Source: an uncultured Pelagibacteraceae bacterium (GTDB taxonomy: Bacteria > Pseudomonadota > Alphaproteobacteria > Pelagibacterales > Pelagibacteraceae). From it: a stretch of 64,000 nt of DNA. Positions within the stretch are counted from its first letter, which is position 1. Each line of letters begins with the position of its first letter. Location: assembly GCA_902515205.1 (NCBI GenBank), contig CABXTU010000001.1:1-64000 (forward strand), given 5' to 3'. The notes beneath the pieces were generated by a model. That model was not told the DNA's origin. It searched no databases and worked only from the letters and a program-made list of their open reading frames with translations. Positions 26,868 to 35,560 of the stretch are shown here, one piece after another. The position numbers and the translations under genes were made by a program.

Positions 26868-27938
26868 ATGAAACCAGTTTTTATGACTTACACAAAAAAA
26901 GACCTAATTAACTTAGCTGTTTGTATGGTTCTAAGTGTATTAGTAATACCAACATTTATTAAAACAGAATATTGGTACACCTCCATATTAATTCCTTGGC
27001 TTTGCTTAGCCTTAGCTACAATTGGACAACAAGTTGTTATGGGTTATACGGGACAATTAGCTTTAGGAGCAGCTGGCTTTATGGCTGCTGGTGCTTTTGC
27101 AATGTTTAACCTTATTTTGCGAGTGCCTGACCTTGGTTTCGTAGGCTCACTAATAGTGTCAGGTTTGATTGCAGCAGCTTTTGGAATTTTGTTTGGTCTA
27201 CCAAGTTTAAAAGTAAGAGGAATTTATCTGATGGTGGCAACTCTAGCTTCACAGTTTTTTATCATATGGATGATAGATAAATTTGGTTGGTTTAAAAACT
27301 ACGACTCATCAGGAATTATTACTGCCCAAGACATAGTTATCTTAGGAAAACCATTCACAACTCCATTAGCGATGTATTTTGTATGTTTGGCTGTAACCAC
27401 AGTTTTAACTTTATTGGCTATGAACATGGCTAGAGGTAGCACAGGCAGGAATTGGATGGCAGTCAGAGACATGGATATCGCTGCAGAGTCAATGGGAGTT
27501 TCATTATTAAGAACCAAAGTTCAGGCATTTGCAATAAGTGCGTTTTATTGTGGTGTAGCTGGTGCTCTTTTTGCATTTTGTTATCTTAAATCTCTTGAGC
27601 CAGTCGCTTTTGATATTAAATTATCTTTTAAAATATTATTTATGTGTATCTTAGGTGGACTTGGGACAATTAATGGTGCTTTTATAGGAGCAGCATTTAT
27701 TTTACTTTTTCCAGTTCTTTTAAATGCTATAGGGAATAACGTATTTCACGGCGCTATTGATGCTACAATTATTTCATCAATTGAACAGGTAATATTTGGC
27801 GGTTTAATGATTATATTTATGATTTACGAACCATTGGGGATGGCAAAGTTATGGGAAAATTTAAAACAAAAATTTCGCTCTAAACTAACATCTTCGAATC
27901 TTAAAAATTTAAAATCTCCTTTGAGTAAAAAATCTTGA
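26868..27938 (+). CDS. livM: ABC transporter permease, LivM type
   Basis: A 356-residue membrane protein, with MGYTGQLALGAAGFMAAGAF (the conserved N-terminal motif), RNWMAVRDMDIAAESMGVSL (coupling loop) and FKILFMCILGGLGTINGAFIG. The last 35 residues are polar and extend beyond the usual end. Pairs with LivH, three bases downstream of it. A possible small peptide gene follows at 27942. Confidence 0.92.
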   Translation: MKPVFMTYTKKDLINLAVCMVLSVLVIPTFIKTEYWYTSILIPWLCLALATIGQQVVMGYTGQLALGAAGFMAAGAFAMFNLILRVPDLGFVGSLIVSGLIAAAFGILFGLPSLKVRGIYLMVATLASQFFIIWMIDKFGWFKNYDSSGIITAQDIVILGKPFTTPLAMYFVCLAVTTVLTLLAMNMARGSTGRNWMAVRDMDIAAESMGVSLLRTKVQAFAISAFYCGVAGALFAFCYLKSLEPVAFDIKLSFKILFMCILGGLGTINGAFIGAAFILLFPVLLNAIGNNVFHGAIDATIISSIEQVIFGGLMIIFMIYEPLGMAKLWENLKQKFRSKLTSSNLKNLKSPLSKKS

Positions 27939-27941
27939 TTA

Positions 27942-28025
27942 GTGGATAAAAAAAAACTAATCATTGCGCTTTTAATAGGTATCATAATTGGTTTTCTAGT
28001 AGAAAATAATTTTCTAATTTTTTAA
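27942..28025 (+). CDS. Possible 27-residue membrane peptide with GTG start
   Basis: Three bases after the livM stop, GTG at 27942 opens a frame to TAA at 28023-28025. The peptide MDKKKLIIALLIGIIIGFL followed by VENNFLIF has a positively charged start and one hydrophobic span, as in small membrane peptides. No Shine-Dalgarno is evident, and a 27-codon frame can arise by chance in AT-rich DNA, so it is only a candidate. The convergent gpsA gene ends five bases later. Confidence 0.35.
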   Translation: MDKKKLIIALLIGIIIGFLVENNFLIF

Positions 28026-28030
28026 AAAAA

Positions 28031-28981
28031 TTAAACTTTTTTGTTATGTATAATTATCTTTAACAAATGATACATAAGTGGAATTTTTTTTTTATCAATC
28101 TTTCTTAAGATATAAGGGGCGATTTCTCTAGCAAGTTGCTCACCCTCTATAGTATCTCTGGGCATAAACTTTCTTTTTGCTGCTGCAAACGTAAAACCTT
28201 TACCAAGAAAATCTCCCATTTTACTATTTCTTCCACCTATAGCACTCACGTATAAATCACCAATACCTGCTAGCCCTAATATTGTTGACGCGTCTCCTTT
28301 AAAATATTTGATTAAAAATTTCATCTCATTCACACTTTTTTGAAATAAATCTGACTCTGCATTTAAATTTTGACCGGTACCAATAACCATTGCGTATATA
28401 TTTTTAATTGCTGAACTAATTTCAATACCAATAACATCCTTTGAAAATTCAGTTAAATAATACTTGGTAGATATAAGTTTTCCGATCCATTTAGCTATTT
28501 CAATATTTTTATTAGCAATAACCACGCTGGTTTTATTTTTTTTGGCCAATTCTTTAGCTAAACATGGTCCTTTTAAGACTGACACATTGGTTACATTATA
28601 ATTATTTTTTAACAAATCTGAAATTGTTAGAAGATTTTTCTTATTTTTATCATATTTTAATCCTTTAGTAAGAACTAGTAATGGGGTTTTAACGCTTAAA
28701 TCTTTTAATTCTTTTCCTATAAAATCTATGCCAGCAAGACTTAATGCAATTACAATTAAGTCGTATTTTTTTTTGAATATATCTTTTGAATAATTTGTAA
28801 ATTTTAATTTTACTGGAAGATTGAGTTTTAAAGAAGAATGAAACTTTTTCTTTGAAGATAGGTTTTTAATAAAAGTTTTATTATATGGCTCTGTAATAGT
28901 AACAAGATTATTATTTTCTAAACATGGAATTGAAAAAGCAGAGCCCATAGCGCCACCACCAATGATTAATATTTTACTCAT
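28031..28981 (-). CDS. gpsA: Glycerol-3-phosphate dehydrogenase [NAD(P)+]
   Basis: A 316-residue GpsA: ILIIGGGAMGSAFSIPCLE (NAD(P) binding), LVLTKGLKYD, VLKGPCLAKELAKK, IEISSAIKNIYAMVIG (catalytic Lys) and LAGIGDLYVSAIGGRNSKMG (the GLSGLGDL motif). It makes sn-glycerol 3-phosphate for phospholipid synthesis from dihydroxyacetone phosphate. The pattern is a slightly divergent but complete version. It stands alone, divergent from the next gene. Confidence 0.9.
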   Translation of the reverse strand: MSKILIIGGGAMGSAFSIPCLENNNLVTITEPYNKTFIKNLSSKKKFHSSLKLNLPVKLKFTNYSKDIFKKKYDLIVIALSLAGIDFIGKELKDLSVKTPLLVLTKGLKYDKNKKNLLTISDLLKNNYNVTNVSVLKGPCLAKELAKKNKTSVVIANKNIEIAKWIGKLISTKYYLTEFSKDVIGIEISSAIKNIYAMVIGTGQNLNAESDLFQKSVNEMKFLIKYFKGDASTILGLAGIGDLYVSAIGGRNSKMGDFLGKGFTFAAAKRKFMPRDTIEGEQLAREIAPYILRKIDKKKIPLMYHLLKIIIHNKKV

Positions 28982-29156
28982 ATAATTTATTTAAATTTTA
29001 CAATTATAAAAATTTCAACTAATACTTGAGCGAATCTTAACATAGAATTTCTAAATATAAAATTACTTATAATTTATATTAATATAGGTTTATTTATAGT
29101 TTGAATATAAAAAAATTTATCGTTAATGATAATCTAATTTTAGCTTAAAATTTAAA

Positions 29157-30278
29157 ATGCAAAATCGTAAATTTAAATACTCTAAATTTTTATTAAATAA
29201 AAATTATAATTTTAGAAGAGAATATGTTTTAAAATACTTATCATCAAATTTATTAATTGATGCTTATAAAAGTATATCAAAATGGAAAGGCTACCGTCCT
29301 ACCCCGTTGTTACATTTAAACAAATTAAATAAGGATTTAAAACTTAATAATATATTTTACAAAGATGAGTCAAAAAGATTTCACTTAAAATCTTTCAAAG
29401 CTTTAGGTGGTGCATACGCTGTAGAAAAAATCTCAAAAAAAAAGAATAAAATAACCGTGTCATCTGCTACTGCTGGAAACCACGGAAAATCTGTCGCCTG
29501 GGGAGCAAAAAGATTAAAATTAAAATGTAAAATTTTTGTCAGTCAACATGTAAGTAAATCGAGAGTGGATGAGATAAAAAAATTTGGTGCTGAGGTGATA
29601 AGAGTTAAAGGAAATTATGAAGATTCGTTAAAAAGATGTAAGATATTATCAAAAAAAAATAATTGGAGGATTATACAAGATGTTTCAACAAAAAATTACA
29701 AATATGTCCCCCAACTTACTATGGCAGGTTATTCTATTTTAATTAGGGAAATCTCTAAACAAACTAATCAATATATCACTCATATATTCCTTCAGGCCGG
29801 TGTAGGTGGATTGGCTGCTGGCTTAGTTGCTGGAGTGGCAAAATACTTTAAGAGAATTCCAAAAATAATAATTGTGGAGCCAGATAGAGCCGATTGTGTT
29901 CTTCAAAGTATAAAAAGTAAAAAATTAAAAAAGATAAAAATTAAAAATGAAAGTATCATGGGTGGGATGTCATGTAATGAGATGTCTCTTGTACCATGGA
30001 AAATATTAAAAAAAGCAACTAATTGTTGTGTTTCAGTTTCTGATAGAAATGTAGCATTAACAGTAGCCAACTTAAAAGATAAGAAATTTAGTAAAACCTC
30101 AATTATAGGTGGTGAGTGTGCAACACCTGGAATTATGGCTTTAATCGGGATATGTAACAATGAAAAAACCAGAAAATTAATCAATCTTAACCAAAATTCA
30201 AACGTATTAGTTATTGGATGCGAAGGAAATGCAGATATAAAACTTTACAAACAACTGCTATCTAGGGGAAGAAGATAA
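29157..30278 (+). CDS. PLP-dependent diaminopropionate ammonia-lyase-like enzyme
   Basis: A 373-residue fold-type II PLP enzyme: GYRPTPLLHLNKLNKDL, YKDESKRFHLKSFKALGGAYAV with the PLP lysine in SFK, SATAGNHGKSVAWGAKRL binding the cofactor ring and phosphate, and AGVGGLAAGLVAGVAKYF. The LKSFKALGGAYAV wording and the presence of the QDVSTKNYKYVPQLTMAGY segment point to diaminopropionate ammonia-lyase rather than threonine dehydratase. Substrate specificity remains a guess; the related EutB of hydroxyectoine catabolism is also in this superfamily. Ten bases separate it from the photolyase gene. Confidence 0.78.
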   Translation: MQNRKFKYSKFLLNKNYNFRREYVLKYLSSNLLIDAYKSISKWKGYRPTPLLHLNKLNKDLKLNNIFYKDESKRFHLKSFKALGGAYAVEKISKKKNKITVSSATAGNHGKSVAWGAKRLKLKCKIFVSQHVSKSRVDEIKKFGAEVIRVKGNYEDSLKRCKILSKKNNWRIIQDVSTKNYKYVPQLTMAGYSILIREISKQTNQYITHIFLQAGVGGLAAGLVAGVAKYFKRIPKIIIVEPDRADCVLQSIKSKKLKKIKIKNESIMGGMSCNEMSLVPWKILKKATNCCVSVSDRNVALTVANLKDKKFSKTSIIGGECATPGIMALIGICNNEKTRKLINLNQNSNVLVIGCEGNADIKLYKQLLSRGRR

Positions 30279-30287
30279 AAAATTTAT

Positions 30288-31709
30288 ATGACAAAAAATG
30301 CGATTACGTGGATTAGAGAAGACTTTAGAATTGAAAATAATCCTGCGCTTTCTTACGCAACTCAAAATCATGAAAATGTGCTCGCTTTGTATATTTATAA
30401 CAAAAATGACTTTGATAACAAAAGAGAAGCTCAAAAATGGTGGCTTTCAAAATCTCTTGAAATATTTAGATCTGAATTATCTAAATACAAAATCAATCTT
30501 CAGATACTAGCAGGAGATGAGCTTGATATCTTTTCAAAAATTAAAAAAAAAGATAATTATTCAATATATTGGAATAAGATTTATGAACCAGACGTAATAG
30601 AAAAAGGAAAAAAAATTAGAGATATTTTCCTTAAAAATGAAATTGAATTTAAATATTTCAAAGGGAATATTTTAAATGAATTTCAAGAGATAACTAAAAA
30701 CGATGGAACGCCCTTTAAAGTATTTACTCCATTCTGGAAAAATGCTGAACAAAAATATTTGAGCTTACCCCCAAGTAAAAATTATTTAATAAAAAAAAAA
30801 ATAAAAACTCTGTCTTTTTTTAAAAACTGTATAGAACCAAAAGATGTTCTTCCTAAAAATAATTGGTATAAAAAATTCGAAAATTATTGGAAAGTTTCTG
30901 AAAATGAGACGAAAAAAATACTTAGTAATTTAATAAACGATAAATTAAAAGATTATGGGTCTGCTAGAGATTATCCATCTATTGAAGGAACATCAAAATT
31001 ATCTCCATACATTAAACATGGACAAATTCATGTTAGTACAATTTGGAAAAAATGTAGTCAGATTAAATCTAAAGGAATTGGTTATAGAAAATATGTCAAT
31101 GAATTAGGTTGGCGTGAGTTTTCTCATAGTTTAATTAATTATTTTCCAGAATTTTTAAAAGGAAACTATAGGAAAGAATTTGATAAATTTCCTTGGATAA
31201 AAAATGATAAGTTTTTAAAAGCATGGAAGTCAGGTATGACAGGTTATCCTATTGTAGATGCGGGAATGAGAGAGCTTTATGAAACTGGTTGGATGCATAA
31301 TAGAATAAGAATGGTTGTGGGTTCCTTTTTAGTCAAACACTTAAGAATAAATTGGACTGAAGGTGAAAAACATTTTAGAAATTGTTTATTAGATTTTAAT
31401 AAAGCAAATAATGTAGCTCAATGGCAATGGGTTGCAGGATGTGGCGCAGATGCAGCTCCATACTTCAGAATATTTAACCCTATTCTTCAAGGAGAAAAGT
31501 TTGATAAGGAGGGTTTATATGTAAAAAAATGGGTACCTGAGTTAGATAAAGTTCCACAAAAATTTATTCATAAACCTTGGGAAATGGAGTTAAAATATCA
31601 GCAAGCGATAAATACAATAGTTGGAAAGGATTATCCAAAACCAATAGTAATACATGAGGAAGCACGTGCCTCAGCTTTAAAAGCTTTTAAAACATTAAGT
31701 AAAAATTAA
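30288..31709 (+). CDS. phr: Deoxyribodipyrimidine photolyase
   Basis: A 473-residue photolyase: an N-terminal antenna domain (ITWIREDFRIENNPALSYA, VLALYIYN) and a C-terminal FAD domain with LGWREFSHSLI, FPWIKNDKFLKAWKSG, GYPIVDAGMRELYETGWMHN, RMVVGSFLVKHL and NNVAQWQWVAGCGADAAPYFRI. It repairs cyclobutane pyrimidine dimers with blue light, fitting surface seawater life. Its stop shares TTAA with the convergent YjbQ gene. Confidence 0.95.
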   Translation: MTKNAITWIREDFRIENNPALSYATQNHENVLALYIYNKNDFDNKREAQKWWLSKSLEIFRSELSKYKINLQILAGDELDIFSKIKKKDNYSIYWNKIYEPDVIEKGKKIRDIFLKNEIEFKYFKGNILNEFQEITKNDGTPFKVFTPFWKNAEQKYLSLPPSKNYLIKKKIKTLSFFKNCIEPKDVLPKNNWYKKFENYWKVSENETKKILSNLINDKLKDYGSARDYPSIEGTSKLSPYIKHGQIHVSTIWKKCSQIKSKGIGYRKYVNELGWREFSHSLINYFPEFLKGNYRKEFDKFPWIKNDKFLKAWKSGMTGYPIVDAGMRELYETGWMHNRIRMVVGSFLVKHLRINWTEGEKHFRNCLLDFNKANNVAQWQWVAGCGADAAPYFRIFNPILQGEKFDKEGLYVKKWVPELDKVPQKFIHKPWEMELKYQQAINTIVGKDYPKPIVIHEEARASALKAFKTLSKN

Positions 31710-32128
31710 GTTTCCCCTAAAAAATGATGAATTATTGTCCTAGTTTGCGGTTTTAATCTGTGTTCAAACAAATAGATTCCTTGCCAAACACCGAGTAATA
31801 ATTTACCGTTTTCAACACTTAGGGATATTTGATTATTTGTTAAACTTGCCTTTATGTGTGCAGGCATATCGTCTTTACCCTCCGTTGTATGAACATACAA
31901 TTTGTTATCCATAGGTGCTAAATTATTATAATAATTCATTAAATCGGTCTGAACATCTGGATCCGCGTTTTCTTGAATTATTAAAGAAGCACTGGTATGT
32001 TGAATACTTAAATTTAGTATACCATTTTTGAATTTATTTTTTTTTATCCAATTGATTGTTTGATCTGTAAATTCATATAATTTTTGTCCACTAGTATTTA
32101 TTTTAAAATTTAAAAACTTTTGTATCAT
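31706..32128 (-). CDS. YjbQ/UPF0047 family protein
   Basis: A 140-residue protein with LNLSIQHTSASLIIQENADPDVQTD (the conserved HTSA-x-x-x-x-EN-x-DPDV signature), MPAHIKASLTNNQISLSVENGKLLLGVWQGIYLFEHR and a C-terminal conserved basic motif. YjbQ proteins have weak thiamine-phosphate synthase activity in some hosts; the true role is not established. It overlaps the ZapE gene by four bases and shares a TTAA with the photolyase stop. Confidence 0.92.
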   Translation of the reverse strand: MIQKFLNFKINTSGQKLYEFTDQTINWIKKNKFKNGILNLSIQHTSASLIIQENADPDVQTDLMNYYNNLAPMDNKLYVHTTEGKDDMPAHIKASLTNNQISLSVENGKLLLGVWQGIYLFEHRLKPQTRTIIHHFLGET

Positions 32129-33186
32129 AAATTAAAATTTGATGATGTTAATTCATAAAGGCGGCTTATTGTACGTTGAAATGGTTCTTTTAATGATATT
32201 GAGGAATTAAATTTATCTAAATTTTTTTCACTGGTGACCGCAATAGGTACCTTTTTATCATAGATTATATCTATTAAAGTTATAAACCTTTGTTGTTGGT
32301 TGGAATTTATATCATTAAATTGTGGTATCTTATCGATAACGATAAATTTTGAAACTTTGATTATTTCTAAATAATCTTCAGCACCTAAATTTTTATCACA
32401 TAAATCCTCAAAAGAAAATCTTACAACACCATCATAAAATTCCTTAATTTTAAAGTCTCTACCTTTGATATTAAGTGTCTTATTTGTTTTTTTTTTATCT
32501 TTTGAAATTATTCTAAAAAATTTGTTAATCTTAAAATTTGTTTCTTGGTTTAAAGGAAAAAAATACCTGTTATTTTGATTATTCGGAGTTTTTCTATAAT
32601 CATCTTCTATTAAGAGTTCATGCTCAACTGTCTTTTCCTTCATTATTTTAATGAATGGTTTAAATTGGTCTCTTTGAAGACCATCTTTATATAAATCAGA
32701 TATCATAATATTCGAAGTGATAATAATTTTTATTTTTTCATTAAATATCTTATCAAATAACTTACCTAATATCATAGCATCTACTATATTAGTCACTTGG
32801 AACTCATCGAAATAAATTAATGAAACTTTTGATTTAAGATTTTTCACGAATAGATTAACTATATTTTCATCCCCTTGATTTTTGTTTTCATGGACAAAAT
32901 TGTGAAAATTTAACATAAACTCATTAAAATGAAGTCGTAATTTTTTCTGAGGAATATGATTATAAAAAAAATCTAAAATCATTGTTTTACCAACACCAAC
33001 ACTCCCGTAAAGATAAAAACCTTTTTTTATATTGTTTTTCTTAAAAAAATTAAAAATAGATAGACTGAAATGCTGATCATAAAAATCTTGCAGTCTCTGA
33101 ATTGTTAAAATCTGATTTTGATTAAAATCCAAATTTTTTGAATTACAAAACAACTTAAATTTTTCCTTAAGATTTTTTGGCATCAA
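32125..33186 (-). CDS. zapE: ZapE/AFG1-like ATPase
   Basis: A 353-residue AAA-type ATPase: GFYLYGSVGVGKTMILDFFY (Walker A, residues about 57-75), RLHFNEFMLNFHNFVHENK, SLIYFDEFQVTNIVDAMILG (Walker B and DEFQV, an AFG1 hallmark), IIITSNIM and DYRKTPNNQNNRYFFP. The family acts in division and membrane protein turnover. It is placed between a cupin-like gene and YjbQ with four-base overlaps on both sides. Confidence 0.9.
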   Translation of the reverse strand: MMPKNLKEKFKLFCNSKNLDFNQNQILTIQRLQDFYDQHFSLSIFNFFKKNNIKKGFYLYGSVGVGKTMILDFFYNHIPQKKLRLHFNEFMLNFHNFVHENKNQGDENIVNLFVKNLKSKVSLIYFDEFQVTNIVDAMILGKLFDKIFNEKIKIIITSNIMISDLYKDGLQRDQFKPFIKIMKEKTVEHELLIEDDYRKTPNNQNNRYFFPLNQETNFKINKFFRIISKDKKKTNKTLNIKGRDFKIKEFYDGVVRFSFEDLCDKNLGAEDYLEIIKVSKFIVIDKIPQFNDINSNQQQRFITLIDIIYDKKVPIAVTSEKNLDKFNSSISLKEPFQRTISRLYELTSSNFNL

Positions 33187-33614
33187 TCTTTTTTGATTCT
33201 AAAATCAATACCATATTCTGATCTCGGACCTTTTCGTAAACCAAAAGGACCAGAAATAAAAATTGTTAGTGGCCTTGTGCCAGGCTTGAGATCAACTCTA
33301 TGTAAGTTATTTGCTGATCTAAAACCGATGTAACCTGGGGGTCGCCAATACCTACCTGATTTCAATGTTTCCCAATATCCTCCTCTCAATATTATAGTTA
33401 TATAAGGAAATGTGTGATTATGAACACCCTCTCCGTGGTCATCGGCTAACATTTCATGTATTAATATATTAAATGGGAACCATTTGGGACGATGTCTCAT
33501 AAGAACATAATATCTATTCATCCAAGGCTTTGCTTCTTTATATTTTGGGTGCGAAGGTCCTCGATCTAAGACGACTTTTTTTCTACCTATTCTCTCCAGA
33601 AACTTTAGCAACAT
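33183..33614 (-). CDS. Cupin-fold protein, unknown function
   Basis: A 143-residue protein with a cupin-like core: EGVHNHTFPYITIILRGGYWE carries the His-x-His pair and Gly of cupin motif 1, GRYWRPPGYIGFR follows, and NNLHRVDLKPGTRPLTIFI gives the second His and motif 2. The N-terminal 30 residues are basic. No enzyme family is recognised; metal binding is likely. It overlaps the ZapE gene by four bases and its first base is the last base of the next gene. Confidence 0.7.
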   Translation of the reverse strand: MLLKFLERIGRKKVVLDRGPSHPKYKEAKPWMNRYYVLMRHRPKWFPFNILIHEMLADDHGEGVHNHTFPYITIILRGGYWETLKSGRYWRPPGYIGFRSANNLHRVDLKPGTRPLTIFISGPFGLRKGPRSEYGIDFRIKKD

Positions 33615-34921
33615 TAATTTATTTTAATAATAGCATTATCTTTTACTAAAAATAAATCTTTATTTTGAACAAAAGGTTTGGATATTTTCTCATTATCAAT
33701 TTTTAAAGTTGACTTAGCCTCGCCTGTATAAATATCAATTACAATTAATCTACCAGTGCTAGTTGATAAATAAATATTATTTAATCCAACGATAAATCCC
33801 GTAGGTTTAATTTTATTCCTTTTTTTCGGCTTAAAATTTTTAAATACATCGGTAACTCTAATTATATTACCAGTATTTTTTTCTATAATTACTAAGTAAC
33901 CTTCTAAAGAAATTGAAAAAAGATAGTTATCCACAAGAGTGGATCTAAGATTTGAATTTACTTTATTTTCCCAATTAAAACTTCCTGTTTTTATGTCTAT
34001 TGAGAAAAATTGATTATTATTATTTGAAAAAAAAAGAGAATTCTCATCAGTTATTATATCTGAAGTTTGCAGTGAAAAAGCAGATTCGTAAATCAAGCTA
34101 CTTTGCGTTGGTAATTGCCATACTAACTCACCTTTATTTAGGTCTACTGCACTAATATCTCCTATTGAATTATTAAAATAAATTATTTCATCAACGATAA
34201 CCATTGAAAGTTTTTTTTGTGATCTAATTAAAGAATTTTCAGTTTTAATATTCCAAAGTTCATTTCCATTTTTAAGTGAAAAACATCTTAAAGTATTAGA
34301 ATAATCAATTACAAAAAAATAATCTTCATAAATTTTTATCTGTGAATTAAATGGTGCTAAATTGTTTTTAGACCAAATTAGATCTCCTGTATCAATATCT
34401 ATCATATAATATTTTGCAATATTATCAGCAATTATAATATTTTTATTATTATTCACTATTTGAAGAATTGGTTTTAATTTTTTTTCAGATTTTGAATAAT
34501 GGTTTTTTTTCCAAATTAATTTGGATTGATCATTAAATTTTAAAATTGATCCTTTGTTATCGAAAAATATAACGTCATTATTATGAAAAGCTATTTCAGG
34601 TTGCTGTTGATGAAAATTTTTTATTTTTGAAAATTTATACCTTGAGGTTTTTCTTAATTCCCCATCAAAATTTAATCGACTATTATTGTTAAAATAATTA
34701 TTTATATTAGTACGATTAGTTGTTTTTGATTTAAGTCTTATTCTTAAACTAGAATTAAACTCTTTTTTTAATGCTTCTTCTTCTGGAAAAATTTCTTGAT
34801 AATTAGTTTTTTCTTTTTTATTTTTTACAATTTCAGTATTTGTCCAGAATTTCGAATTTTTATTAAACGAACATCCAGAAAGTAAAAATAGAAATAAAAA
34901 TAAAAATAAATTTTTAATCAC
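33614..34921 (-). CDS. BamB-like PQQ-repeat lipoprotein
   Basis: A 435-residue protein with a lipoprotein signal (hydrophobic run then LLSGCS, Cys at the lipobox) and repeated beta-propeller motifs such as NNNQFFSIDIKTGSFNWENK, IYLSTSTGRLIVIDIYTGEAKST and ISAVDLNKGELVWQLP, the Asp/Gly-x-L-x-W pattern of PQQ-like propellers. This fits BamB, an outer-membrane assembly lipoprotein. Its 5' end overlaps the YfgM-like gene by eight bases; the YfgM-BamB neighbourhood is found in many proteobacteria and supports the assignment. Divergence from gammaproteobacterial BamB is large. Confidence 0.8.
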   Translation of the reverse strand: MIKNLFLFLFLFLLSGCSFNKNSKFWTNTEIVKNKKEKTNYQEIFPEEEALKKEFNSSLRIRLKSKTTNRTNINNYFNNNSRLNFDGELRKTSRYKFSKIKNFHQQQPEIAFHNNDVIFFDNKGSILKFNDQSKLIWKKNHYSKSEKKLKPILQIVNNNKNIIIADNIAKYYMIDIDTGDLIWSKNNLAPFNSQIKIYEDYFFVIDYSNTLRCFSLKNGNELWNIKTENSLIRSQKKLSMVIVDEIIYFNNSIGDISAVDLNKGELVWQLPTQSSLIYESAFSLQTSDIITDENSLFFSNNNNQFFSIDIKTGSFNWENKVNSNLRSTLVDNYLFSISLEGYLVIIEKNTGNIIRVTDVFKNFKPKKRNKIKPTGFIVGLNNIYLSTSTGRLIVIDIYTGEAKSTLKIDNEKISKPFVQNKDLFLVKDNAIIKIN

Positions 34922-35558
34922 TTAAATCTCTATTTAGTCTTTTTTGTGATTCTTTAATTATATCTATATTTGCATTTTCTGTAACTAATATTTGATTAAA
35001 AAATTCCTTAGATTTTTGTTTTTCATCTTTAGAATAAAAAAATTCAGCTAATAAGTATAAAGCGTGAGATTTCCATATACTTTTAGAATTTATTAAAGGA
35101 CTCAAGATATCTAGTAGTTCTTTTTCTCCAATTAAATCAGCATTATAAAGTGCTTTTTTATATATAACTAAATTCTTAATTTCTTCTTCAAGGGATGTTT
35201 TGTTTATCAAAATGTCAAATAATTCGTTAGCTTCTTTTTGACTTTCGATCAAATTGTTATCTATGAGAAAGTATAAAGCTAATGGTGAGTATGTGCTATC
35301 TTTGTCTTTAATAATCTCTTTCAATAACTGAAAAGTTTTATTTTTTTCTAAATTATTATGATCTAAAATTATGCTATTGTATTTTTCTGAAACGTTTTCT
35401 TGATCTGATTCTTTATAAATTTGAAAGGAATAGATACCTAATATAATAATTACTATACAAGAAACTACAAAAATTATTTTTTTTTTATTATCAATTAAAA
35501 ATTTCTTAATTTTTTCATTTCTTGTTTTCTCATTGATAATAGTTACTTCTTCATCCAT
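34914..35558 (-). CDS. YfgM-like TPR protein with N-terminal anchor
   Basis: A 214-residue protein with a charged N-terminus, one membrane span (IIFVVSCIVIIILGIYS, residues about 28-45) and a soluble TPR_21-type domain outside, with helical repeats such as ALYFLIDNNLIESQKEANE and HALYLLAEFFYSKDEKQKSKEF. This is the layout of YfgM, an inner-membrane ancillary of the Sec/BAM route. It is coupled to the BamB-like gene (8-base overlap). Aconitase lies just upstream. Confidence 0.8.
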   Translation of the reverse strand: MDEEVTIINEKTRNEKIKKFLIDNKKKIIFVVSCIVIIILGIYSFQIYKESDQENVSEKYNSIILDHNNLEKNKTFQLLKEIIKDKDSTYSPLALYFLIDNNLIESQKEANELFDILINKTSLEEEIKNLVIYKKALYNADLIGEKELLDILSPLINSKSIWKSHALYLLAEFFYSKDEKQKSKEFFNQILVTENANIDIIKESQKRLNRDLSD

Positions 35559-35560
35559 TG

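Noticed and set aside
28982..29156. Regulatory RNA or small gene between gpsA and the PLP enzyme
   Set aside because: Only AT-rich divergent promoter-like sequence; no frame with codon bias or paired structure was seen.
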